This document shows positions 55,128 through 64,000 of a stretch of 64,000 nucleotides of DNA, in pieces. This DNA is from Pyropia haitanensis (lineage: Eukaryota; Rhodophyta; Bangiophyceae; Bangiales; Bangiaceae): positions 4,151,543 to 4,215,542 of the forward strand of contig SDUX01000001.1 in assembly GCA_008729055.1 (NCBI GenBank). The letters run 5' to 3'. How positions within the stretch are numbered: position 1 is the first letter of the stretch; every line of letters starts with the position of its first letter. A program made the position numbers and the translations under genes. Under the pieces are notes generated by a model, which made no database searches, was not told where the DNA came from, and was given only the letters and a program-made list of their open reading frames with translations.

Positions 55128-56220
55128 GATGGAGAGACTTCTGCACGTTTGCCCCCGAGTCCGTCGTTGTTGAACTCATGTCCGGTGGCAGGACGTCGAA
55201 CCGCGCCAGCCTGTGAGCTATCCAGTTCTTCACGCCCACGTGGTCGTGCCGACCCATATACAGAGACACCCCCAGGTGCAGCTCGCGCACCTCGAAGGCC
55301 GCAAGGTCTACGAATCTCAGAACTACCGACCCGTACGAGTTGGAATCGTGCCGTTCAGTCCAAAGATCCGTCACAACATGGAAGAACGGCAGCCCTTGGT
55401 ACGCCCGCCTCAGGCGCCGTACCTCCTCGCGCAGCCGTCCAAGTATGTACGAATAGATGTTCAAGAGCACGTCCTTCACCGTCGTTTTGGACGGAGGCGA
55501 GTAAGGCACCCCGAGCCTCGCCACAAATCATGCCAAATAGTCACTTCCAGCCAACGCGTGCGGGGAGAGGGTCATCACGTGTATGAGCACGAAGCGTAAG
55601 TGGTGTGGACGCGCTGGCGCCGGTGTCATGGCCTTCGTGTTGGAGGCCCTCAGGTAGCCATCCAAAGGTCCCGTCGCCGCGTTGCGGTCAGCCGTCGTAC
55701 CGCCGCCTCGCTTGGCGCGGAAGATGGCGACGTCGGCGTGGTGCCCTCGCTGCGTCTCGCCGACGGCACCTGACATGGCAACGCTGTCAAAATGCCTCCA
55801 AGCGTTGCTTGACCTGCCCCCCCGCAGCAAATGTGTGCTAGTCTGTCCGCCCTCGGCGCACTCCCGGCAACGAACAGCAGAGTGGCCCTGCTGGGCTGGG
55901 GAGTCGCCGGTGAAAGTGTCAAAAATCAGGTCGGCATGCGCCTGCGTGGTCCATCTCTTTCCGTCGGTCTTGTTCAGCTGCCATGACTGCCCACCGTGCA
56001 TCACCGCAGAGGGACAGGCTAGCACAAAAGCGCTGGGGAAAAGCCTAACCACGGCGGCTAGCTGGCTGCTCGCCGAGGTGGATTCGTCTTCGCCTTCGTC
56101 CGCCGTCGCGGAGGCCGTTAACGAAGCACCCACGGTCTGATTGCGAGGCAGCGACTGTGGGATGTGCTCTTGGTCAGCTGTGTGGCCGGTTGTGGCGGCC
56201 TCTGTGGACTGGGTAGACAT
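55128..56220 (-). pseudogene. hAT-type transposase fragment
   Basis: Possible start ATG 56220 (MSTQSTEAATTGHTADQ). A BED-finger-like part holds SAVRCRECAEGG and NAWRHFDS. After an in-frame TGA (complement of 55528-55530) the same frame gives FFHVVTDLWTERHDSNSYGS, GVKNWIAHRL and a DSGAN motif, matching the hAT core up to the second acidic region. The rest, including the dimerisation region, is missing at the junction with the gag fragment. Dead copy. Confidence 0.65.
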
Positions 56221-56656
56221 GCTTGGAAGCCATGGGGTACCAAAGCGCGTGCTGGCTGTGAGAGGGGAGCCGGAATTGACGTGTCCCTCTCCTTCTCGGC
56301 ACGAAGGGGTCTCAGTACTCGTCCGATCTGCGTGCGACACAACGGTTACGCAGAAAGAAGACCGCTCTGACTGCCTCAAATTCTCGGTGGACGGCTTCCA
56401 TTTTTCACTTTCTGCTTCGGAAAAGAGGCGAGGGCTCTCAGAGCTTCCTGTCGATTACTTGAGTCATAATGGCTGGATATATTTGCTCCCGCAGAATCCT
56501 GATAGAATCGGCTCCCTTTGCTCATCGGAGTGTCATTATACTCAACACCGAAACTGCTGAGTACGTCCTGGATATCCGGCTGGTCCTCGGATCTGCGCTC
56601 TATCCTGCTATCATGGTGCATTTTATCCCTCGCGGATATATCCGTGGCCACCCCTG

Positions 56657-57500
56657 ATGAACAAGACGTATTACGCCATCAGAACTCAGTTTTATTGGCC
56701 ATCCATGATATCGGATATCCATGGTACAATTATCGAGTGCACAACGCGCGCACAGAACCGACTTGATCTACATAGGCACACCACGCCTTTAACGCTGTTT
56801 CCATCGTCGGAACCAGGGAAGGAAATATTAATCGATATTTTGGGGCCGTTGGCGGCAAGCAAGATCGGAAACCGCTTCATCCTTGTTATGAATGACAGGT
56901 TCGTCAAGGTTACCAAGTGCGTTGCACTGAAGACCATCCCGGCGATTTCGATGGCCTCTGCTGTGATCGAGCACTGGGTGTCCAGCTATGGACTACCGGA
57001 TAAAATATTATTCGACGAAGGGTCGCAGTTCGTGTCGAACTTCTTCCTCGACGTAATGAAAGTACTCAGCGTAGAGACTGTCCTGTCCGTACGACAACCT
57101 ACCACTCACATACCAACGGTCAAGTTGAAAGGTACCGTCGTACCATTGCTACGCAACTGCGTCACTATGTGACAGACGACCCCAAGCGTATGGATGAGCT
57201 TCTGCCAGTTTTGATTTTGGCTGAGAATAGCCAGCCGCAGCGCTCCACGGGAGTAGCTCCGTTTGCGCTCATCATTCTCAGACGGGTGCCGAACAGTTCC
57301 ATTCGGACCATCCCACCCGGGAGTTCACTCAAACCTCATGGCACTCTCAATGACAGTTCTCCTCTTTCTCCCAAGCGCGAGTTCATGGCACGACTCCGTG
57401 TGCAGATGCCAGCTGTGGTCAAGGTTTTGCGCAAGACGCAACAACGTTATAAACGTAACTTCGACGCCAACGTGGGCAAGCGAAACCAAAAGTTCAAGAC
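56657..57500 (+). pseudogene. Ty3/gypsy-type integrase, frameshifted
   Basis: The end of the zinc-binding part (FYWPSMISDI, with the usual CxxC reduced to CTTR) leads to the DDE core: ILIDILGP carries the first Asp and KILFDEGSQFVSNFF the second. The third acidic block is in another frame, starting near 57110 and running on as TDDPKRMDELLPVLILAENS to about 57490. One small indel separates the two frames. No reverse transcriptase is present in the window. The integrase runs directly into the partial LTR. Confidence 0.7.
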
Positions 57501-57510
57501 CAAGTACACA

Positions 57511-57676
57511 CCGTCTGGCTCCAACACACCTTGTTCGTGCCTTGACGAGTCGGCCACTCGTCACACGCATGTCGCGTGTTGGTGTTTGACGTGTTGCTTC
57601 CGGTGTTCCAAGTTAAGACCCGAGCGTGCGTGTCTCGCCCCCATAAGTTGTGGGTTGGCGTAGCCGTACTGCTACA
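57511..57676 (+). mobile_element. Partial LTR (3' 166 bp) following the integrase
   Basis: About 90% identical to the complement of 37937-38102, the terminal part of the solo LTR, and ends at the same GCTACA. The 5' two-thirds of the LTR are missing, so the integrase and LTR are joined by a deletion. This ties the solo LTR to a Ty3/gypsy family. Confidence 0.8.
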
Positions 57677-58535
57677 CTACCAACCACCACGGAATCGGTG
57701 GCTTGTTGGGTGGGGGAGCTGTATGAAGGGGGCACTGTGGCGCCCGGCACATTTCATAACTACTTGACGCCAATTAATTCCGTCTACGCATTGTACAACG
57801 TGCACAAGCCTGCAGATTGGCCCTTGCTGATAGCGTTTCGCCACAAATTCGGGCGCTTATATGCGGAGAGAAACGACGGGCAACGCAATAAGCGCACCGC
57901 TGCCGGCGGCTCATCTTGTGCAGATGATCGCGCTCGCGCGGGGCACCATAGACGCGGCGCTACGGCGCCGGCTCGCAGGGCTCACGCTGACGGCGCTGAC
58001 ATTCTGCCGCCCGGGCGGAGGGGCCAATCTCCTCCTCAAGGACGTCACCTTGACGATGTCATATCTTCTCATCCAAGTGGGCAATTACAAGCACGGCGCG
58101 CGGGTCAACCGAGAGCGCCTGGTGATCAGGGTGCCCAGACGGGCGGCCGGCTTGCCCGACCACGCCTACGACCTCGTCCGGGCCCACGTCCGGGCCCTTC
58201 AACTGGCCCAAGCCACGCCGGAGCAACCCCTCTTTACCGCGCTAGGGGACTTTAATCTCCTGCGGACTGATGTCGCCACCGACTGGATGCGGGAGGGCCT
58301 CTGCCTCCTTTCTATCGCCACCCCCGACGGCTGTTTGTACTCACGTCATTCTTTGCGGTCGTGCGCCGCCACATGCGCGCGCTCTATCGGCCTGGAACTC
58401 GACGCCATCGCCACCCTCTTGGGAATGCAAGACAAGAACACCTCAACGGTCACGGCGGTCTACGTCTACGCACTCGTGGCGCCCGACGCAGCCGCCCGGG
58501 AACTGTACGACCGCTGCGGCGTCAACCGACGTTAA
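57677..58535 (+). CDS. Tyrosine recombinase of an eukaryotic YR element
   Basis: A core-binding-like N-terminal part (TESVACWVGELYEGGTVAPG, FHNYLTPINSVYALYNVHKP) is followed, after a frame change near 57890-57910, by an uninterrupted catalytic domain in one frame to TAA 58535. Catalytic set: Arg in ALTFCRPGGGANLLLKDVTL, then His and Arg in HSLRSCAATCA, and Tyr in TAVYVYALVA, spaced as in phage-integrase-fold enzymes. DIRS-like and Crypton elements encode such proteins. No reverse transcriptase is seen, so which class is open. The 5' end is cut at the LTR junction (57676/57677). The catalytic domain itself looks undamaged. Confidence 0.65.
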
Positions 58536-58562
58536 GCGGCGACATCTCCATCAAGTGGTATT

Positions 58563-59093
58563 AGATCATCGGACAGACCTTGGCGGGGTATGATTGAGTT
58601 GCAGCGCAGCGGAGTCAAGGGGTACCCCGCGGGGGGGGCCGACCTACGAGGCGCCAATGGGTGGCTGGAGACGCGCGGCGGAAGCAGCGGCCGAGGGCCA
58701 CACACATCCCCCGGGCCTACAAATCCGGGGGGGCTTACAGCCCGCTGCTCCCCGCTGCTCCCCGTCACACGTCGGCGCCCAACGGCGGCGATAAGAACGC
58801 CGCCGTGGCGGGCCCACCACCGCAGAGAGGGACTGGCCAGCTTTTCCCGGCCTCACCACCCACCTCCCCGTCCTTGCTCCCTAGCTCCGGCGCTAACACC
58901 CCTCACCCCGGCTGGCCTTCAGTCCTGCCTCTTCCCGACCTGTCGCGGTCACCTGAGGACACCGAGACCGCTGCGAATGGAACTCGCCCTGGAAGGCCGA
59001 CGAACCGCTGGGTCAATTTGCATTAAATAGCTTGAAATTAGACCATCGACAGTTCTTGGCATAAGATCATCGGCCAGACCTTGGCGGGGTACG
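58563..59093 (+). repeat. Short direct repeats AGATCATCGGMCAGACCTTG
   Basis: A 30-base motif at 58563-58592 recurs at 59064-59093 with 2 mismatches; a degenerate third copy (TTAGACCATCGACAG, then CTTGGC) lies at 59037-59060. The first copy is 28 bases after the recombinase stop. They could be the direct repeats of the recombinase element. Confidence 0.65.
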
Positions 59094-59622
59094 GGATGAT
59101 TCTGAACCTTTTCAAGTTGCTCTGGAGGCTGCTTCGGATGGTTCTGGAAACTCTCAAGAGAAGGCCAATCAGAGCTCGCATCGGTCTCTCGCACCTGTCG
59201 AAACCGCTTGTTTGCCTTGAAGACCTCTCATATCCCGACTCCGGGTGGCCAAGGATTAAAATTAGCGGTTTTATCGCGGTTTTTGTTCCCATACGGCACC
59301 TGCCGCCAGGTAACCCCCACCCCGCACCCAGCGCCACCCGCTCGCAGCCCCCTCCGCCCTCTACCAGCCCGCAGCGCCCCAATCAGCCTGTTCAACCCAC
59401 ACCAGTCTCCAGGATCACCACTCCGCAACTAGCGCCCGCTCCCTCGTCTGCCGCCGTTGGCTCCCGCCGCTAGCCCCTTTCCACGCTTCCAGCCGCCGCC
59501 GACGCAGGCGGACGCTCTCTGCGGCCTCACATCCCCCCCCCCACCCGCATCCACTTCCGCCCGTTGCCATCCCCTAACCCTCTATTAGCCCCCGCCGACC
59601 AGCACCAGCCGCCAGCGCGACG
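58594..59622. other. Non-coding region after the recombinase
   Basis: Open frames here are short and Pro-rich. A perfect 9-base stem, ACGGCGGCG and CGCCGCCGT, lies near 58780-58806. No gene supported. Confidence 0.4.
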
Positions 59623-59874
59623 GCCCCATGGGACTAGAACCGCGATCAGACCGCAATCGTTGATCCTTGCACATTGACAGTACGAGACGGTCAAAACCGC
59701 GATCAGAACGCGATTTGGCAGACATTGATTGGCTCACAATCGCCCTGGGCACCCATCAGACAGAGGCGAAGCATAGATCTCTGGCCCTTCTTACCGATTG
59801 CCAGCAGTCGTGCTTTCTGTTTTGCAGTGGGTGACATTATCTATCATCGTGATGCTGCCGGTTTTACTACGTTC

Positions 59875-61029
59875 CTACCCCTCCGGCTGGCTAAAAAAAT
59901 CTACCTGCTGCTGCACCAGCTCCTGCTCACGCGTCGGCTGCATGGTGGGGTCGCGGGTGACACCAGATGGGGCGGTGCCGTCGGCGGCGGCCCCGCCCCC
60001 GCCCCCGTCACCGCCCCTGCCGCTGCCGGTACTATCGGCCTGGCCCTCGCCCCCCTCCCCCCCGCCCACTCCGCCGCCCTCGCTCCCCGTCCCTCCCGCC
60101 CCCCCGCTGTCCCCCTCGCTCCCCCCCCCCCCCCCCCCCTCATCCCCACCCGCCGTCGCCCTCGCCTCCCCCCCCACTACTACCCCGCTCCCGCCCCTTC
60201 CCCCGCCCCCGCCCTCGCGTCCACCCGCGCTCCCGCCTCCACCAACAAGAGCGCGTGTACGCGGCTTGCGTGGTTGACGGTGCCGCAGACTGCGCGCCAA
60301 CACAGAGCAGGCCCCTCAGCTGGACTCGCACTGCGCGAGGCGCGGCTCGCGCGCCTCGAGGTAAGTGACAGCCGCGTGCAGCTTTTCCGTTGGTTGTGAG
60401 TAGAACGGCACCGTGCGCTGCAGGATCTTGTCAATTGCAAACGCTACCCAGGGAAGCATGCGTCGGCGGCTCGCCGGCTCCAGCCCCGGGCTGTCGTCCG
60501 TAAAAAAGTTGATCTTCATGATGGTCGACTTGGGCGCAGGCAGCGGCCGGGCACCGCCTAGGTCAATGCCCCCCTTCCCGGTGCGAAGGAGCCGGGAACC
60601 AGGAGCGGGAGCGCCGGGGGAAAGCGGAGTAACAGCGGGAGCTGCGCGGGGGACCGGAGCGCCAGGGGGGGGGCGTTTGCCTGGAGAGGGTAGCGCGCAG
60701 GGAGACTGGGTAGGAACGCCAGAGCCCTCGGTTCCAGAAGAGGTGGCGGGGCCTGGCGTCGACGACACGGTGGGAGAGCGCGGGGTGCAAGCAGGAGTGG
60801 GGGGGGGGACAGGCGGTTGACCACCTGTCATTTGTAGGGCTGCCACCACCTGCGTCGCCGCCACCAATCCTCTCCAGTCTGGCACAGCGGAAAAGAACAA
60901 ATGCCAATCCGCATATGACCTGTCAGAAACAGCTAGTGTGCAAAAAAGAAACATGAAGCACAAGACAGGAGATCCATACGATACATGCAAGAGGAAACAT
61001 CCAGTACCAATATGACAGACGTGCCGCAA
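59875..61029 (-). CDS. Possible further transposon exon(s)
   Basis: Minus-strand frames downstream of the Tnp2 domain. One at 61029-60316 has a Pro-rich middle and a protein-like end (IMKINFFTDDSPGLEP, MLPWVAFAIDKILQRTVPFY, LHAAVTYLEAREPRL). Another at 60303-59875 ends PTREQELVQQQVDFFSQ. They may be the transposase C-terminus or a second element protein. Structure not resolved. Confidence 0.35.
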
Positions 61030-61042
61030 ACACAGACGGCAA

Positions 61043-63143
61043 TCACTTCAAGCACAGCCAGCACCTGTAGGGTTCCTTGTCGAACGGCTCGGCGCCGCCC
61101 GGGAGCGCCGGTTGGACAGCATTGTTGCGGTGAGACAGGGGGTTGGACGAGAGTAGGAAGGTTGTACGACGTGGAAGCGTGCGCAGGACGGGGATGCCCA
61201 CATGCGCGCGGTTGGCAGTAACGGACCAAGCACGATCGCGTCCGCAGACAGCAAGGTGGCACCAATCGGGGAGCTTGAAAATCAGGCGCCCTGCACGGCA
61301 AAGCAGCATGAACATCTTGAAATATTCATCGGGGATTCGATCGGCAAGTACCACTTCACCAACGCTCAAGACGAAGTACAGCCAATCGATTGCTTTGTAC
61401 GAGCCGGAATGCTTGTTCATTTCGCACAGTGCGCGCGCTTGACTGCTCGGCACGGTGCAGCGGCCCGTCTTGATCTCCTTGCCAATCGCCTCACGAGTAG
61501 CTTTTAGAATCACACAGGGCTGGTCGTCCCCAAGCTGGTCATTCTCGCCAAAGAAGAGCTCCCCAAGACGGAGTACAACGTTGCACAAAAAAAGGTGCAT
61601 TGTGTCGTACGAAACGAGCTCTGGGTCCAACTCCCATTAGTACGTAAAAGCCGCGTACCGCTGCTTGTCCTCAGGGAACAGAACAAAAAACAGAAAATAT
61701 CCCTGAAAGCCTTCTTTCTGGGCCAGTGCCCACACGGCAGCCTTGCTCTGGCCGGACTGACGGGCGTGCTCGACCTTAGCGGCGCTGGATGCGACGCCGG
61801 CCGCAGTCCGCCGGGGTGTTCCATTTCCTTTTACGTCAAAGCGTCGCCGCTTAGCCGGCGGGGGGTGATGGGGATCATATGGGGGGACAAAGGGGGGACA
61901 GTAGTCGCGACTGCGGGCACGCACCCCGGCAAATATTCGAAGTCGTCCGGGGTACTCGCCGTGGCCCCCGACAGCGTTCATCAGCTTGTCTCCCGCCGGC
62001 ATGTTCGTGGCGAATTGCACGACAAAGGCGTGCACGTCTTGGGGCTCCGCAAAGCCTGCGACAGCGATGCCGGTCACCCCCGCTGCCAAAAGGTTGAGTT
62101 CTTCGGCAATTGGGTGGAGAAACGACTCCAAATCAGCTGATTGACGCTGCCCAGAGGTAATTCCCAAAATCAATTGCGACACGACTTGAACTCTTGCACC
62201 TGAGTCAATGTTGAAAATGGTGGCAATAATCGGCCAACCTTCAAAATCGCGCTGCTTCCAGACTTGAAAACCGTCTGTTGAGATACTCAGCGCGATGCTC
62301 GTGTTGAATGAGAAGTAGCCCATGGTCACCAGCTTGCGGAAGTTTGCGCCACCAAACCAATCTCGCAGTGTGTCAGGGAGCCCTGCCGCAGCAGCTTCAC
62401 GTGCCTCTTTCATGGCCTTGACCATGCCCACTCCCATATAGGGGTCTGTAAGCATCATCCGCAGCCATGGAAGCAGAGGCCAATAAGTGGGTTGCTGTTT
62501 TGGTATCTCATGTTCTCGGTACCGTGCCGCCCCGCACACGTCGCAGGCAGTGAGTGTGCGCCTGTTGGCTGTGAACGCCACACAGCCGGCCCTGCAGCAG
62601 TCCACCTTTTGTGTTTGTAGAGTGACACTGGCCTCCACCATAGACTTGAGGAGATGTGGGGTGTGGCAGGTGCCAGAATGACGGCGCTGAAGAAGGTAGT
62701 CCTCTGTTGCACCCCGCGACAAGCAATGTTCCGTGACGAAGTTGTAGGCAACAAAGTCGTCTGTTTCGTCTTGAAACACCAGTGGGGGGACACACACGCC
62801 ATTGAACAAGGGACGGTTGCGTTGGAGGAGCCTCTGCCGGCTCCTCAGGGTCTCTGCCGCTACTGCCGTCATCACTATCCACCCCTCCCCCTCCACCGCA
62901 CCCCGTAGCCCCTAGTGCATCTTCCGGGTTTCTGGCCGCCGTCGCTGGGGCGGCTGTCGTAGCCGCTAGGGGGGTGTCCGCCGCCGCCGGGGAGGCGGCT
63001 GTGGCCACCTGTCTTTTGCGTCGGCGAGGGCGCCCACTCCCCAGCCGCCGGTGCTCGCACGACGTTGCTCGACTCACTTGTGAGAAATATCCTGGTACCC
63101 CGCGTGTACACTGCGCGCAGAAGCACGCTCGCAGGTCCGCCAT
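61043..63143 (-). pseudogene. Tnp2-family transposase, with one in-frame stop
   Basis: ATG 63143-63141 opens a zinc-binding N-terminus (FCAQCTRGVPGYFSQVSRAT, then CEHRRL) and a basic, acidic linker. The frame changes near 62870. The main part has CDVCGAARYREHE, YWPLLPWLRMMLTDP, SIALSISTDGFQVWK, GWPIIATIFNIDSGARV and LESFLHPIAEELNLLAAGV, the Transposase_21/Tnp2 pattern. A TAA at 61639-61637 interrupts, after which the same frame gives DTMHLFLCNVVLRLGELFFG and IDWLYFVLSVGEVVL, the family's next conserved block. Probably disabled, though only by one stop and one frame change. Confidence 0.7.
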
Positions 63144-63558
63144 GCTTGACTGAACTGAGTGGGAATTCGTCTAGGAGAGGGAGGGAGGGGGGGCTGGGGG
63201 GGAGGCTTGTTGGGAAGACAGACGCAGTGACAATGGCGTGAGCAAGATATGGGCACTGCTCGGTTCCCTGCCGCGTTCTTATACTGTCCTCTCAACGAGA
63301 GTCGAGCCGCAGTGCTTCGGTTACGCCGCAGCACGGTATCTGATTGGATGCGCCTAGAAGTTCAGGTCGCCATCTAGAAGCACGGTCTTCCCTTGTCTGG
63401 AGTTTCCTAGGCGCCCAATCAGAACTCTTGCAGGACACTCACAGCCCTCTCGAGCTGTCAGAACCCCATGATCCGCTGTTCGAATCGTCTAGATCGTGGT
63501 TTGTGAGTGCCCTGAGGCCCACGATTGCGTTCTGATCGCGGTTCTGTTCCCATGGGGC

Positions 63559-64000
63559 GGGCGTCCACCGTCCACCGGCCTACAACCGCTGCCCTGCCCG
63601 CGGCCGCTGGCGACCACCACTACTACTTTCTATCCCCGCCGCGAGCTTCGGCAGCGGCCGTCAGTCGCCCCGATCCGGCCGGCGGCTGCCTCTCCGGCAG
63701 CGGCGGCCGCCGTCCGCCACCAACCCCAGCCCCTGTCGGTTGCCGCCGGTCTGTGGGCGCTGGTAGCCGTGACAAGTCCCTTACGCTTCGGCGGACGGCT
63801 GTTGCCGCAGGCGGACGCCCCCAACCGGCGAGTGTCCTCCCACCCTCATCTTAACCAACAGCAGTATTTACATACAAGCCGAATTGAATGCACTCAAGCG
63901 CAGTCCACTCTCGTTCTAAAGTACGTCTGTCCAACAGGTAACACCGCTCAAGGTCTCCTTCTATCCCAGTTTTCAAATGATCTTTCACAAAGCTTGATAG
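63559..64000. other. Right-end gene-free region
   Basis: Pro/Arg-coding by-product frames only, then balanced sequence from about 63850. Nothing supported. Confidence 0.4.

Larger units (their letters stand above)
59623..63558 (-). mobile_element. Tnp2-type DNA transposon with 38-bp inverted ends
   Basis: The left end 59623-59660 (GCCCCATGGGACTAGAACCG, continuing to CAATCGT) and the complement of the right end 63521-63558 agree at 35 of 38 positions. An inner copy of the ACCGCGATCAGAACGCGAT motif lies at 59695-59714. Inside is a minus-strand Tnp2 transposase. Ends do not start with CACTA, unlike most Tnp2-bearing elements. The target duplication is unclear because the ends overlap a CCATGG palindrome. 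Length 3,936 bp. Confidence 0.8.

Noticed and set aside
58594..59026. Short plus-strand frames after the recombinase as a gene
   Set aside because: Several overlapping Pro-rich frames with no preferred one and no family signal.

Overview
This is a very GC-rich eukaryotic nuclear window, full of poly-G, poly-C and GCC/GGC runs, with almost intron-free genes. Four things fit a photosynthetic eukaryote with compact genes, most likely a bangiophyte red alga of the Porphyra/Pyropia type: a ketol-acid reductoisomerase with an N-terminal presequence, a secreted Hint (hedgehog/intein-fold) protein, Ala/Gly/Pro/Arg-rich proteins from GCN runs, and only one clear spliceosomal intron (in DPH5). The organism is an inference; no marker gene settles it.

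Left part (0-48 kb), host genes: a RsmE-type rRNA methyltransferase (+), a secreted Hint-domain protein (-), a TM9SF/nonaspanin (+), a membrane-anchored conserved protein with a C-terminal WLHVRLD motif (-), a GT61-like glycosyltransferase (+), ketol-acid reductoisomerase (-), mitochondrial ribosomal protein mS34 (+), diphthine synthase DPH5 with one 284-nt intron (+), a 2,431-residue BIG-type Sec7 ARF-GEF (-), prohibitin (+), a 12-ankyrin-repeat nuclear-type protein (-), a 51-residue basic ORF (+), a long disordered SR-like protein (+) and an ABCF ATPase (-). Neighbours are mostly divergent or convergent, with no operons. Several genes change frame exactly at long G or C runs, while genes without such runs stay open for up to 7.3 kb. 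This looks more like run-length error or polymorphism than real gene death.

Transposons: a DDE transposon with 31-bp inverted ends occupies 36.5-39.4 kb. Its transposase is split by a 521-bp solo LTR with a 5-bp target duplication.

Right part (48-64 kb) is lower in GC and is a nest of mobile-element remains: tandem arrays, a PIF/Harbinger-like pair (truncated transposase and Myb-like protein), a tandem 265-bp duplication, a gag fragment, a hAT fragment, a Ty3/gypsy-type integrase ending in part of the same LTR as the solo copy, a tyrosine recombinase with an intact R-H-R-Y set, and a 3.9-kb Tnp2-type transposon with 38-bp inverted ends. Together these give a layered insertion history in one window. 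The most novel items are the Hint protein, the possible metal-binding-like (HMA-fold) tail on the ARF-GEF, and the element structures read from their ends.
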